From assembly GCF_021018895.1 (NCBI RefSeq), contig NC_079381.1, forward strand, positions 11,293,001-11,357,000: a stretch of DNA of 64,000 nt. The letters are read 5' to 3'. A program made the translations under genes and the position numbers. Positions 17,421-35,733 of this stretch are shown here, piece after piece. This stretch comes from Seriola aureovittata (lineage: Eukaryota; Chordata; Actinopteri; Carangiformes; Carangidae). The first letter of the stretch is position 1. Every line of letters begins with the position of its first letter. The notes below the pieces were generated by a model. The model saw nothing but the letters and a program-made list of their open reading frames with translations, searched no databases and was not told where the DNA came from.

Positions 17421-19154
17421 GGCACAACAGCATTTACCATCCATTTTGAGGGGAAGGGGGAGGGAGGGGCGTTGTCCAAGAAAGGACAATCCAATCAGAT
17501 TCAAACTCCTCACACAGCCACCAGTAAATAATTTCATTCATCAAATGTGTGTCCTGTGTCCATAAAACTCAGCCGCTGCTTCCTCCAGTCGGAATATCAG
17601 CCCTGCAGCCAGGCCGCTCAGCCAAGCGCAGGAAAATAAAAACAATCCCGAGAAAGGAGTTCTCCGAGTACCTCAGAGCAAGAGCAAATATTCCCAAGTC
17701 CAACGAGTCAGAGAAGAGAGAGCGACTGCGGTGTATGCCATGGCCTGTTAAATATTTATAGATGTGTCTCTAAAGGTGAATTAATCTTTAGCCCATGAAT
17801 CCATATATCAGCAAATCAGAGACAACACAAGGAACGCAGTGAAGAGTCCACAAACTGAAACCCTAAGTGAAGAACTATAACAAAGATCACATTTGTTAAA
17901 AGTTAAAAGTGCTGCCGTAAAAACCTTTTGCCTCTGACAGCCACCTACAGCTCGAGCCTGTGTAATAGCATTAAATCAGTAAAATAAACATTTACAACAT
18001 TGTAGCAAACCCAATTTGAGTTTGTCATATCAATGTTTGGGTCATTCTTTGCATTGACATGAATTTAGGGTAAAGTGGCGCATGGAAACTTTACCTTGAC
18101 AATTCACCCTTTAAGATGTTTAAAATGTTATTGCAACCCACCACTGGGTTCAGTATACTTAGGGGTAACAGATTGTGTTCAATTGTATGGAATAAGAATT
18201 CTAGTACAACATTCAATCAAGTTATACACACACGCACACATGCATGCAAGCACGCTCACACATATGCACACAAATGCAAAAACCCAGCCCCCTTTGGCAC
18301 CTACTCCACCCTGCCTGCAAGAACACAGAGGTCCCTCTCTGCTTAAGTGTAGAATACTGTATTTACACTTTGTGTTGTCAGCAGGCGCTCAGAGAAACCA
18401 GCCTTTCGTCAAAATGGAGACCTCTAGGAAAGCATGTGGAAAACGAGCAGGGATTTTTACGTCTTCTGTAAGCCCTTTATGTCTTAAAATATTATGGCCT
18501 AAGTTAAGTCTATCTAAAATGTCTGTGGGTGGCAGCTAAAACATGACATCCCCGTTCGTTCTCTAGTCTTTCCACTGGTGGTGAGTGACATTTTATAATC
18601 TCTATAATCTGTGGATGGAGGAACAGACAGATCATCCCATCATAGGAGAAGGAAACACTGGACGTCTCCTAATCATATTTTGTTTGTAGCAGCTATGGCA
18701 GAGAGAAAATCCCTGCCGATTATGTCATTTGGACATGGCGGGAATCTGTCTGTCTTTCAGGCCATTGGTAGAAGAGTCCAGGGGAAGAAGGGCTACACAA
18801 ATTTTATCAAATCTTAAAACAAATTCCATTCTTTTGTTAAAAAAAGAACTATTCACAACAAGTTCATGTTATTGATAATTTAACATTTTTTAAATACTTT
18901 TAATTCTATATTCGCCCAAGTGTAAGGTCCTGGACCTGAGCATAGTACCTTTGAAAATGCTGTCCTGAGAGCCATCTGAGTCCTCCATTCTGCAAGAGGT
19001 GACCAGAAAAATGAGACCAGACTACATCAAACAATACTAGACTGGACTAAAGTGGTCAAGATGACATAAACAAAGTCTGACTCAAGCACAGTCCAGTCTA
19101 GGCCTTTCCAATCCATTTAAACAGAAACTTACACCAAGTTCCAACCTCACCCAG

Positions 19155-23609
<4,455 letters not shown>

Positions 23610-25844
23610 CTGCAGAGAGCAAGAAGAGGGAAGGATGACAGGACAGGGACAGAGAGAGAGAGAGAGATAGAGAGAAAGAGTGGAAAAGAGCAGAGGATGG
23701 TAGGGAGTGAGTGAAGGGAGAAATGAAGAAGGAGAAAGCATACAATTCATCAGTACAGTGGCTTCATTAAGTAGATTATAACTGTGTGTCATCTCAGTGG
23801 TGCTTATTGAATTATCCAGCAGTTAGGAGACACGTAATTGAATCATCCCACAAATGCTGTTCATAGTAAAGACGGGATCTCAGACTGGGACACAGGAAGA
23901 AAAAAAAAAAAGAAGTGTGAGAAATCAGCGTTCAATGGCAGAAAGATGAGATGCAGAACTGACAGGGGAGCTAAGAGGTAAATGGATGGTGGGAGTGAGG
24001 GGAGCTGAAGGGAGAGACCAGGCGGTAGAAACGAAGACGGAATGAGCAGTGAACTGACGTGGAGCGAACAGGAGAAAAAGGACGTCAAGATGAACTGAGC
24101 ATGTCATTTGATGAATGGATATGACATGGAGAGACAAAATGATGGAGGGGATGGAGACGGTGGTGTGACACAGATGTGAAACATAAACAGAGGGTACATG
24201 GAAATGGAGAGGAGTGGATGAGAGAAAGAGGAGATAAAATTGAGATGACAACAAAGGAAAACAGGGTTATCGGATGACTAAAAAGATAAGTATATCTTAA
24301 CAGAACGAGAAAGGGAAGAAAGAGAACCAATTTTCCTGATATTTAGATTTGGGATATATTCATGCAAAGCATACGGGTGAATGACAGGTCAAAGTAGATA
24401 TTTTTATGCACGCCCCCAGGATTCACAAATGTCTAATCTGTGAGGATTTTGTTCATGCTCTCTTCTTAGAATCTACTAAAAAAATATCATAAGTCTATGG
24501 TAAAAAAGCTCTGAATTAATGTAGCTGAGCCTGTTTGGTGTCACAGCTGAGGTTTTGATTTATGTTTCACTATGTACCTCTGATTTCAAACATAATACAG
24601 AACTGCATACAATAGAACAAAGTACACCAATACACTGAATGGAGAGTCCATGGGCAGATGTATAACAGGTACTGGAGAAATCCTTGGTCAGTGGTTATAC
24701 ATTTGTACCTGATGCATCAGCTGTCAGGAACACAGCCAATATGTGGTCAATGTATTGATGTATCAACTCAGTGAATGTTTGGGGTCACTCTTGAAAGGGT
24801 TTTTCAAAGTCACAATGAAACAGCATTTTGAGAGTATTGCTTCCTTAATCAGATTAATCTCCTGATGAAACAGGGATCATTTAAAAGTCTAGACCAAGGG
24901 GATCTCAGGTGAAGGAGAGAAAAACAAACGATCTTCTGAGATAAGATGCATGCTGTGATTCAACGATGAGCACAAAGAAAGGTTCAATAGACACAGAAAG
25001 GTATAAGGTACAAGGCACAGCAGACACAGAGAAAGATTATTATGCAGTATTCAGCTGGAAACAGATAAGTGGACAGCTGTGGGTGACCTGTGAGGTCTGA
25101 CCTTAAATCAGAGGTCACAGCAAAGACAAATGGAGATGGTGACCCTGAGCTTTAAGTTAATTTTCATCGAGCTCAGCTGAATCACATGTGCAGATCTACG
25201 TTTAGTGTTATCTATATCTATTTTGTTTCCGTGTGATTGTGCTCTTTCTTTTTGTTATCTGCTTATGTGCAAAGCAATGTATGTTTCATTTGCATTCATT
25301 TATCCTAGGTAGTGTAATGTAGCTGTGGGTTTAGCATGCTTCCCTGAGCCACTGCCTTCTTATCAGTCATAATGTATATGAGAAACAATTTCCTCAATCA
25401 GGGTAGCTGATATTTGTTATAAATTGAACACTGGGAAATTTGCGGCAGACAGTGGTTTCACATGTCAGATAAAAGAGTGGGGGTGAAAGCTGCAGGCCAC
25501 TACAAGAACATTTTCAGCAGTATGACTGACTTGAGGCTGAACTGACCTCATTCTCAGTTTAGTAGATCAATGCTTTCCTTTAATTACCTCTTTTCAGTCT
25601 CTACAGCAGCTGGATTACCATAAGATGCCCTGAGCCTAGACGCTTTAAATATTCATTTTGCTCTTGCGAGTAATGTACATTAATCACAAAACATTTGTCG
25701 TTCAAATTGTCAAAAGTAAGTCCTTAATTTCTTATAAAGCAGGAAAGTGCCAGTGTGTTTCCATCGATAACTCCGCGAACTCTTTCCTGTTCACTTAAAG
25801 AATAACATCAGTTAAAGAGGAGCACCACCATATAGTAAATCCTG

Positions 25845-25848
<4 letters not shown>

Positions 25849-25927
<79 letters not shown>
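25849..25927. repeat. compound (CA)n(TA)n microsatellite
   Basis: CA run to about 25884 followed by about 43 bases of TA with one phase slip (TATAATAT). The TA part is self-complementary. Confidence 0.95.
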
Positions 25928-27209
25928 AGGACGGAAAATTGTGATTTCTTACAATATTTTGATGGTAAAAGATGTTTTTTCCCCGATCCAATAACCCAAC
26001 ACAGTTTGTCTTGTTGGGCTCTCTTACTGTGGTAATTGGCATATCTCACTATTGTAAAAGAACTATATTTGGTTCTTTATCTTTGCACAAGTGTCACCAC
26101 ACAATGATTTGAAAAAAAGCACAAAACATCCTTATATATTTGGGAAAAACCCTGCAGATATTGTACAGATGTGGATACAGATCTTCAGACCTTCATTACA
26201 TCCACAATCTGGAAGTGTCATAGGACAACGCAATCACACTGCATTGTGGATAATTGCCTGAAACCAAAAATAGGCCAGCAGGCTTGTTGCTAAGCTATGA
26301 CTCAATGGTGCAAGCCATTATCAGCACCAAGCACACAGCAGTATAGGCTTGTGTTGTCAAGATCTAACTCAACTGTGACATGGACACACCCTAAAATAGA
26401 ACTGCTGAAAAAAAGCCATCACACAAAATATGGAGCATTCTGTTGTAAATGTCATCTTACTTCCTGCTATAGCATTCACAGTGGCGTTCCAATTCCACAC
26501 CTGATGTGAATAATTCTCTCCAGCATCATCCATCAGCCTTCTCACATGCACTTCACTGTAAGCCAGTGTGTAGTATTCACCAAAATACTGACAGCTCTGA
26601 CCTTCTCACCCTGGAAAACCCCTAAACCATGTTGAATTCCTTTATGGGTAACTTGTCTAAACCATGTTAGCTTTCCTGGTGATATGCCTCTCCAGAGATG
26701 CTCTATACAGTTAGAATGGATCAGACCGTCTCTATAGTAGCCATCTGCCCTGTCTACAAACACAAGGCAGCTTCTCTACCCTCAAGCTGTAATACAGCTG
26801 GACTCTAATCCAATCTGCAGGCCACACAGTCCACCAACCAAATCAATATAAAGGAACAACAAGAACAGAGCGTTTTGGCCTTAAAGGGTTCGAGTTACAC
26901 TGACGAGGGAAATGTGGGTGACTTTGAGACATTTGGTGTCAGGAAAAGAGCAAATCGAGGAGTAGAGTCTGAAATCTGAAGTACTTCATGCAGGTGAAGC
27001 TGAGAGTCATTGACGTAATGCACTGCAGGCCTCTAATCAAGTCTTTGCTTAGTTAGTTAGAACTTTATCAAATATTAATAAGCTGTCTATTGATAATGGT
27101 GGGCCTAAAGCTGCAATAAATAATAAATCAAATAAAAAATTATCAGTGGATCAAATGACTAAGTGCTATGTGAAAGAGTTCACCAGTACCGACAGAGAAA
27201 CATCACCCT

Positions 27210-27500
27210 CACTAAATCTGCAGTTCCCTTCAGCTCTATGGAGAGTTTCAGCTTCAGTTTTATGGGCCACAGCTTCACTGTTTTGGTTCACTCTCGCCGT
27301 TCTTATCAGCGTTGTTCCCAACAGCAGCAGGCAGCTGTTTTCAGAAAAAGCTTTGAAAAAAACCCACTGTGCACCACCTTCCCAGCACCAAACAGCTGGT
27401 GAACACAGTGGAACATTAAGCCACTAAAGAGCCAGCTATTTTTCTGAAGTTGCTAGAGACTGAAATAGGGCTAGAAAGGAGAGTGAATATTGGTAACACT
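27210..27500 (+). repeat. degraded teleost interspersed repeat
   Basis: TTCCCTTCAGCTCTATGGAG...TTTATGGGCCACAGCTTCACTG...GCAGGCAGCTGTTTTCAG...CCCAGCACCAAACAGCTG...GGAGAGTGAATATTGG is a phrase order I recognise from a common percomorph repeat. It has no coding function; the open frames here are artefacts. Confidence 0.6.
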
Positions 27501-28510
27501 ACTCCATATGCTGGATGTGTAAATATGCAGCTATTTATTAACAAGGTTTTATAAGGTCATAATATGTAAATGTTGTGTTTACAGCTCGTTCCAGTGCCCA
27601 AAGTCATCAAAAAAATCAATAATTGCTATTTTCAAAATACAAAAAAATAATAAAATGTATGAACAATTACTTATTAGTTTTTAAAGCACAATTCAACAGC
27701 ACAATGAAAATATGAGTCAAGTTAAGTCACACACAAATATTATGAACTATATATAAGTCCATATAAGTATACAAGCAATCAAGCAAGAAAAAGAGAAGCT
27801 TTATTTCAGAAATTGAACTACTGGATAAAAGATGGATTTTGAGTGGAGGGGACCTTTAAAGAAAAAAAAAAAAGAAACGTGAGAGCTGTATAGTAGAAGA
27901 GCCTAGGAATATAAGCAATAACATGACACCAGGTGGATAATGTCTCAAGTGCTGCACCATTAACCTTGGCTGTAGATTTAGAAGACAGATATAAAACAAT
28001 GCAGTCTGCTCATAACAATACTCCATTCAAACCAACTTTTAAGAATAATCTTTTTGTGCAGCTGCTGAAGCAGCAAGAATTATTAATTTCACTGAATATG
28101 GCAGTATAACATTTGGGTTGTGACCAAAAAGCCAGAAGGCTGGGCAAAGTGGAATATGTTTATCAAGCAGATCTACTAATGTTTCAACAACAATGAACCC
28201 AGAGAGACTTCACGGTTACACAATCCCAAAAGATATTCATGAAGGTTCCTAGTTCAGTTTCATTTATAGTTCCTAGTTCCTAGTGGGAACACCTACTGTA
28301 TCATAAAGAGCAGTAAGTCTCAGTCCAAAACAGTGTTCCAGTATAAAGTAACTCTATGTGCAAACTTAAAATCAATCAGTTGACGAGCAAGGTTCTTCAG
28401 TTGTTATACTGGCAGAAGAGTCCCATTGTAATGCAGTATGGTGATATGTCTGTGTATTACTATTGCAAAAAACAAAAAACAAACACAAAACTACTCAAAG
28501 ACTCATTTTC

Positions 28511-29043
28511 ACACCTGGCACTAAAATGTGTCTCGTATCCAGATTGCATGTGGAAATGATTTTAACCTGATTACATTTACACCAATCGAGATCCGATCAC
28601 TCTGTGCAGCTCACGTCATGTCCTCCTCTCATTTGCGCGGGTCCACCGTTCACACTGTTCTCCACCATTTGCTTAGCTATTGGTTCATAAATTGCTTGGT
28701 TGCAACACGAGTAGTTTCGCTTGTATGCTTTCGTCAGTCAAAATTGAAAGCAGAAACTTAGTCTTGTCTTCACTCCATCCATGAGTGTCTTGAATAACAC
28801 CCATAGCTGAGGACTGAGGAGAGGACTGCTTCGTGTGTTTACTGGCTAATGGCTGCTAGCTGCCTAGCTGCTACCTCACCGGTTTGGAACAGTCGTGCGA
28901 GCGATTACGTTTTTCTCTAGTTGTCTGTTGTTGTTGAGGTGGTCAGGCCGATCAGATCACCATCTGTCCTCAATGCATCTGTCATGTGGTCAAGCACTAT
29001 CCGACTGCAATCCGATCACCCAAAACATTTCAATGCCAGGAGT
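28511..29043. mobile_element. possible non-autonomous DNA transposon with degenerate terminal inverted repeats
   Basis: The left end ACACCTGGCACTAAAATGTG...AGATTGC is the imperfect inverse of the right end GCAATCCGATC...ACATTTCAATGCCAGGAGT. The arms are about 37 bp. GATCCGATCAC-type words recur inside. There is no transposase frame, and no clear target-site duplication was seen by eye, so the superfamily (hAT-like?) is left open. Confidence 0.5.
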
Positions 29044-29307
29044 AAATGTTGTAAAAATCTTGACAAGCTTACAAAAACTATAATGTACACAACCAATTGC
29101 ACAGGAAATTACTCATGTGTACACACACGGTGTCTTAACCATCCTCACATACAGTGCACATACACACACACAGACATGTACATGCAGCATTAGTCATTGT
29201 GCAGGGTAGGCAGGCGGTGTGTCTCTCCTGGGGCTCCCTTAATCAGATCAGTGTGTGAGGGATGTGTTGCAGCAAGACGACGAAGAGTGTTAATTATTTA
29301 ACCACAC

Positions 29308-29391
29308 ACACACACGCGCGTGCACGCACACACACGCGCGCACACACACGCGCGCACACACACACACGCACTCACACACACACACACACGC
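29308..29391. repeat. (CA)n repeat with CGCG interruptions
   Basis: Alternating purine-pyrimidine tract of CA units with several CGCG/TGCACG patches, a composition prone to left-handed DNA. Confidence 0.93.
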
Positions 29392-29797
29392 AACTCCATT
29401 GTGAAATAGTACTGGAGAAAGGCAAACTTGTCTGCTCAGCTCCTTTTGCTGGTATTCGTCCACAGAAATGACAAGTGGGTTAGGGGCGAAAGAAGAACAG
29501 CAACGGGCACACGCACACACACAAACACACACAAGCACTCACATGCAATATTTTTAGTACTAGCTAACATGCTCAGACAGTGGGCTTTGGAATAAATTGC
29601 CACGCTGCGATGAAACATGGCAGGGATCACAGCAGAGGTCTTGCTAGGAATAATGGCTGTTGACAGGCTTTCAGTTCAGTGGGGGAGAAGTACACAGTAG
29701 GTGGTGGATTCGAGTCATACACAAGAGACAATTACGTGCCCTGAGAACAATGGGATGAGCTTTATTACAACTGTAGCCGTCAAAGAGTGATTTCACC

Positions 29798-29829
29798 ACA
29801 CACACACACACACACACACACAACCACAA

Positions 29830-29879
<50 letters not shown>

Positions 29880-29880
29880 G
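29798..29880. repeat. (CA)n microsatellite
   Basis: Two CA arrays separated by ACCACAACCA, ending in CGCG. Confidence 0.95.
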
Positions 29881-30361
29881 TTTGGAGCCATATACAAAGA
29901 CACAGTGAACACACACATATGGTTCTCGAAGGAGAAGAGACAAGCCAAACTGTCCTAAAAAATCTCTTTGGAGAAGAAAAGCTCCAATCTGATAATACAA
30001 AGGACACAATAACCAATGCTTCATCAGGTGTTTTGTCCTCCATTAGTCTTTGTCTACGCTCTAATAAACTCTGCAATCAGTGAATATTCAACTAGTCTTT
30101 GCCAAAATAATTAACACCTTACATAACTTCCACCTACAGCGTGTATCATTTTATCAAAAGGAAATTAAAATTAATTCGGATCTCCATTATGCAACATTAA
30201 TCACATCTACCATCACTTACTAAATACTGATGAGTTATAGTGTATATGCATCAGGAAGATAATGAAGCGTCACTGTGATCCACATCATGCACTTCATTAT
30301 TTTTTCTTTGGAGCACAACCATGTCCCGCTGAGACATGTTTGTGATACAGCATGTATGGCT

Positions 30362-30450
30362 CTCACGGAATAGTTCAACATTTTGGGGAATTAACTTTCT
30401 TGCTGAGAGCGAGATTAGACGATCGATGCCACGCTCACGTCTAATGCACA
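30362..30450 (+). repeat. fragment of the MITE-like family (left end)
   Basis: GGAATAGTTCAACATTTTGGGGAATTAACTTTCTTGCTGAGAGCGAGATTAGACGATCGAT corresponds to the left terminus of the element seen at 48598. The rest of the element is lost or unrecognisable. Confidence 0.55.
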
Positions 30451-33400
30451 GCCGGACATTTCACAGAGACTGCGCGCCAGGACTAGGCAGCTGTGTAGAG
30501 GTTTAAACTTTCAACTCTCTCTAGCTCATTAGTTACACAACAATTTGTATCACTTTTCATTTGAACATTAAGTGCAACACCGTGAATGTTTTCCTGGAGA
30601 TATTGTCTGAAAATATGTGTCATTATCTCCATATGTAAGTGATATCATGTTTCATCCCTTCTCTTTGGTGGCAAGGTTTTTCACTCGGCCTTCACGTGAT
30701 GAAAATGATAAATTCATGAAAATGAGGAAATCTTCCCAAACCCACCTTTTCCACACTAACAGATTGAAAAATACACATTATTGTAGATAAACATACAAAT
30801 TCCTCCCCAGGCCTTGTCACAACGTTATCCTGTGTGGCTGCTCTGACCCTGACTGTGGCATCATTTGATTCTCCTTCTGAGGCCTCTGGCTCGCCCTGTT
30901 CCAGCATAAAATTTCACTACACGCAAAAAATATCCTTTGCTGCTTTTTCTTTGTGTCTCTGCACCCACCTCCAAGAATAATGGCAACACACAGCTCGCCT
31001 CAGGCAAAGCTCTCCAACCTCATCCCCTGGACTGAAAGGCAATGACCAACTTAGCTCCTCACACAACTCTGACCTTGAATCGGTTACCAGGGAAATCCTA
31101 AAGACTGTCAGGAGAGAGAGAGCGCGGGAGGGCGGGTGAAGAAAAGATAAACTGGTTTTAGCCATGACTGGAACCAGGAATAGGTTTTATCCGTCTCATG
31201 TGCCCTCACATTGCTTAGGCAACGTTTCTCTAATTAGTGCTCCTCCGTGAACAATATATCATAAAAATGGCTCTTGGCTAGTATGAATATAGCACCATGA
31301 GGACATTTGAAAAAAAACTTAACGGTGACCTGGGGGTCTTCTTTTAATTATACAGCTCACTAAATGTCTCTCATCCATCTGAATGACCTTGCGTAGTTGT
31401 TCTTCCAGTTCATATTGCATGCTGATGTAAGAAGCACCGCTGTAACTTTAAACATGTTTTACAGGAACTGGAAACAGAAAAGTTTGATAACTTTTTTTTT
31501 TTTTTTTTGGATTGTACTGTATTTAGAGAGATTTTCATTTGAGTTCCAATCCATTTTTAGCAATATTTGGGAATGTTGTGGTACTGCAATGTTGTCAGAT
31601 TTTTGCAAATTAAACCTTTTAAAAGGATCATCGTCATCTGCATTATTTTTCAAAAATGCCACCATGGATTTCATCTCAGTTTTTGGATAAAATCACTATG
31701 ATTAATGAAGAATATTCATACAGTGAAAATGGATGGTGTTTTGCTACATTGGAATCAATGTTGAAAACTACAAACTTCTCATTTGCTACACACCACACAT
31801 CAAGAAGTACCGTTTTACAACCTCTGATGAACATAAACTGCCATTTTAATTTTGCTTCTTTGATACTCTGCAAGTTCAGTTCCATCAAAACCATAAACCA
31901 TCTCCTTTAATCCGCTATCCTATCCCTGGTAACTGTAAATCAAATATATGATGGATGAACATTAGCATTAGCATGCACAATCAATGTGGAGCAAGCAGTC
32001 AGCTCTGATATTTGTATTGATATGCAACAGATCATGGATCGTTAGTGATTGTAAGTGGTGTAGCTCCTGGAAAAAAACACATTATGCAGGTGACTGTATA
32101 AGTCAGAGCAGTGCTCGAGTAAAGGCTCTCATCGTGTCAGTGTACAAGAAGCGGTGGCGTGTGTCACGTCCAAATAATGGAAAAAGCCACAGTTTCCTGT
32201 TTCTTTCCATTATGAACTGTAGATGAAAAAAATAAATAAAGGAAAATGATCTTTCACTTTCAAATCATCTCAAAATAATTGCATATAATCACATTTTGTC
32301 AGACTACTACTGCACTTCCTGCTCCTCCTTTCTGCCATGCCATGCTCTACCCTCTGCTGTGCAAATAATACCACTAGTCTGTGCGTGACAGGCTATAATC
32401 TTGGCACCAGTAAGAGCTGAGGCTGGCTCAGAGATATTACTCTTCTTTGAACTTCACAGTTGATGGAGTGAAGAGCAGTTCTTAGCCATGAAACTGAGTG
32501 ATGCAAGTGGTAAAAAGGTGTCCCCAGTGCGCTTCAACTCTTGTCATGAAAATATGTGGACTTAAAGGGCAAGTTCAGGCTTTTTAAGAGAGTTAGTGTA
32601 TTGCCTTATTCTTTACGTTAGGCCCTAAGTAATAAGCAAATTTCATCACTTTATTTCACGGAGCACATAGATTGGTTTTAGACACTTAAAGGAGCAAAAG
32701 AAGTTTTACGGGAATCTGTATATAAAAGCTAACCCCTGACAGACAGAGCAGAGAACAAGTTATCGAAAAAAGTAAAAAAAATAAATAAATAAATAAAAAC
32801 TGAAAAAGGCTGCAGCTGTTGGAATCTGAGAGAGTATTACCTCTTAGGTCTGTCTAATGTATATAGTATCTCACTGACTCGCCTCTGCCACTGATTCAAC
32901 ATGCTCAATCAGCCACTGATGAGGCATGACTAGTGCCAGCAGTGCTGAACACACAGAGGCACAAGGATAGCTCAGAGGCGCCGGATGGATGGATCAATGT
33001 CGGCTTGGTTTGACAAGCAGCAATTGCAGCCAGCACATCCAATGAAAACATGTTTACCTGAGAATATAGACAGAATGTTGTATTTGTGTGCACATCTCTC
33101 TCCTCAATATACAAGCCATAGTTGAGGCAAGTGCACATATTCATTTGCGTCTGTGTGTGAGTGCATGATTGTAATTTCTTTTTTTTAACGTGAACAGAGG
33201 GCAATGTTTGATGATGCAGAGCAAATTATTTATTCCAATGTGTCCCCCCCCACACACACACACACACACACTCAGTGACACACACCTCAAGCAAATTCAT
33301 TGTAATAACATAAGCAGGAGATACCGTTTCTGCTTAGTGCTGCATAAATACAGCAGACAAGAGCAGAGCTACAACTCGATAGAGTCTCGGGGCCCCGCAG

Positions 33401-33891
33401 AAATAAACTGCTGTTTATGACAGAGCATCAGTCTGTTGAGAGATATTTATGCAAACTCTCTATGCACTGTTCCCTCTGTGTTCTTTCATACTGAATAATA
33501 ACAATAACGATAATGAAAGCAACAAACCGAATCTCAGCACATTTCGCCTCACCTTCAGCAATGCATAATCTCTGTGTGTTTGTGTGTGAGTAGCTGTGTC
33601 TGTTCTGACTCTGAACGGCATAAACCTATCCAATAACACTGGATGCTGCCTGGAACTGGTTCACTCCTTGGTTTATAAGTTCAGTGTCTGTCACGTCTGC
33701 TCCTGAGAAATCGCAGCGACAGAGGAGACAGTTTGTTGTGACACTTGGAACTCCGCGAGGACCTCCTGGTGTGAAAAACGTTAGCCATGCAAACACACCA
33801 AGCAAGCAGATAATACTGGGCTGAGTCTCCCCTTATGACAGGTTAATACATTATTGCAAAATAATCAAAAGTATAATCGTATGTAAGGACG

Positions 33892-34020
<129 letters not shown>

Positions 34021-35160
34021 AACCCTTCCCTCTGGCTACATGGTCTGTTCAGGATAATACACTGCCCTCAAATAAATTTAATTCCTTTTCCTCTTCCTGA
34101 ATTAGATAAGACACCATTAAATTACATTTGCTCCTTGACACTTGACAATGAGATCTTTCCAATTTTAGACTTTTTCCTTCTCTCCCCAAGCAACAGCATG
34201 GTGTATATAATTTTAGCCCTGGTTTGGGGACTGGTTAGTTTAGTTAGCGTAGCACAAGCATCTGCTTGTGTCGCAGATAAGCTGCCAACAGGCCAACAGA
34301 CACATATGATGTCTCATTTGGCAGCTTTGACAGATGTAATGTGGGAAACCCAACAACCCAACAATGTTACATACGTATGCCAGAATGATCCTCTGTGATC
34401 ACATCTGGATCTGCTTGGCTTTTTTTTTGCACTAAATGTCACTGGTTGCATGATTTTGTATCAAACATCTCTGCGGTCCTTCAGAGTCCTTAATTCACTT
34501 TCAAACCCGGATTCAGCACTCCGAGTTTAGAGTCAGTCAACTCAGAAAAGCAACAACCCACAGGAGGCGGATTCACAGTTCACAGGTAATGTTAGCCTTC
34601 ATATCCTATCTTGTTTGCTGCTGTGTGTGAAAACCTCCTGCTGTGAACAGCTGTCATGCGTGGTCACCCCCAGCGTGCGATCGGCTGTCGACTTGTCAGA
34701 CAAAAAATGTGGGCCCATAAAACCAGTATTTATGCATGAGAATATCAATTTTCTGGCATTGCTGTACTTTGATTTGAAGTTTAGAGCAACTCCTACGATT
34801 CTTGATGGATAGACGACCTGATGGATATGGCAACAGTTCAGCTATACAGAAGCATTTCCATGGTTCTCTTTTCTCTAAAAGTCAGTTCTTTTAAATCAGA
34901 GAAAAAAGTGGCTGCAGCTGTGTCCGCCTGTGTGTGAGAGAGGAGAGACGGATGAAAGAGAAGTGTTATTTATTTTATTTTTTTTGCAGACTGTGTGAAT
35001 GTAGAGGTCTGAGCTCTTATTAAGTCAAGGACACGTAACCTGATCAGTCATAACATCCTCATACTGGATAATGGATATTTCATTTGATATTTAATCTAGA
35101 TGTATCCATTAAAATGCACCATATAGTTCCTCAGAGATAAGTACTTACAGTTTGCAAAGA

Positions 35161-35343
<183 letters not shown>

Positions 35344-35497
35344 GGCCAGAAGCCACAGTAAATGTAGTGAAACAAGAGGTGGTGTAGTGAAGGTCAAGTC
35401 GTATTATGGTATCATAACCTGGTTATCACAGCGCTCACTGCTACTTAACCCCAGCTGCTGTGGTTGATGCGCACATCTGACAAAGCATATGGTTTGT

Positions 35498-35562
35498 GAA
35501 GAGAAGAGAAGAGAAGAGAAGAGAAGAGAAGAGAAGAGAAAAGAAGAGAAAAGAAGAGAAGA
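35498..35562. repeat. (GAGAA)n pentanucleotide repeat
   Basis: About 13 copies of GAGAA, with AAGAA variants towards the right end. Confidence 0.95.
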
Positions 35563-35669
35563 GACGAGGGCACAGGAGTCCCTTGGCAGCAGTTTTCTGT
35601 TTGTTAGCATAACAAGACTTAACTAGAATCGGGTATTTGCAATATAAGCTAAATTCCCTCGCAGTTGCC

Positions 35670-35733
35670 TGTGTGTGTGTGTGCGTGTGTGTGTGCGTGT
35701 GTGTGTGCGTGTGTGTGTGTGTGTGTGTGTGCG
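35670..35733. repeat. (GT)n microsatellite with GC interruptions
   Basis: GT units with regular GTGCGT interruptions, in the opposite strand sense to the CA array 330 bp to its left. Confidence 0.93.

Larger units (their letters stand above)
16945..19154 (-). other. fam163b: probable fam163b 3'UTR
   Basis: Sequence following the fam163b stop on the minus strand, up to the candidate AATAAA at 16944. It contains AAT and GA simple repeats (17101..17141, 17350..17420) but no other gene. The extent is inferred from the polyadenylation signal only; a shorter UTR is possible. Confidence 0.35.

Noticed and set aside
18075..18539. 154-codon open frame on the plus strand
   Set aside because: It overlaps the probable fam163b 3'UTR in antisense, contains a CA-like His/Thr stretch and resembles nothing known.
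26320..26340. Second RE1-like sequence (ATCAGCACCAAGCACACAGCA)
   Set aside because: The left half-site is good, but the right half has mismatches at key G positions; about 15 of 21 match, which is expected now and then by chance.
26542..26763. Minus-strand frame with a transposase-like phrase (SNCIEHLWRGI)
   Set aside because: Only a few residues are suggestive and nothing flanking supports a transposon, so it is not called.
31079..31095. X-box-like GGTTACCAGGGAAATC
   Set aside because: Only one half-site fits RFX and the second half departs at two or more positions.
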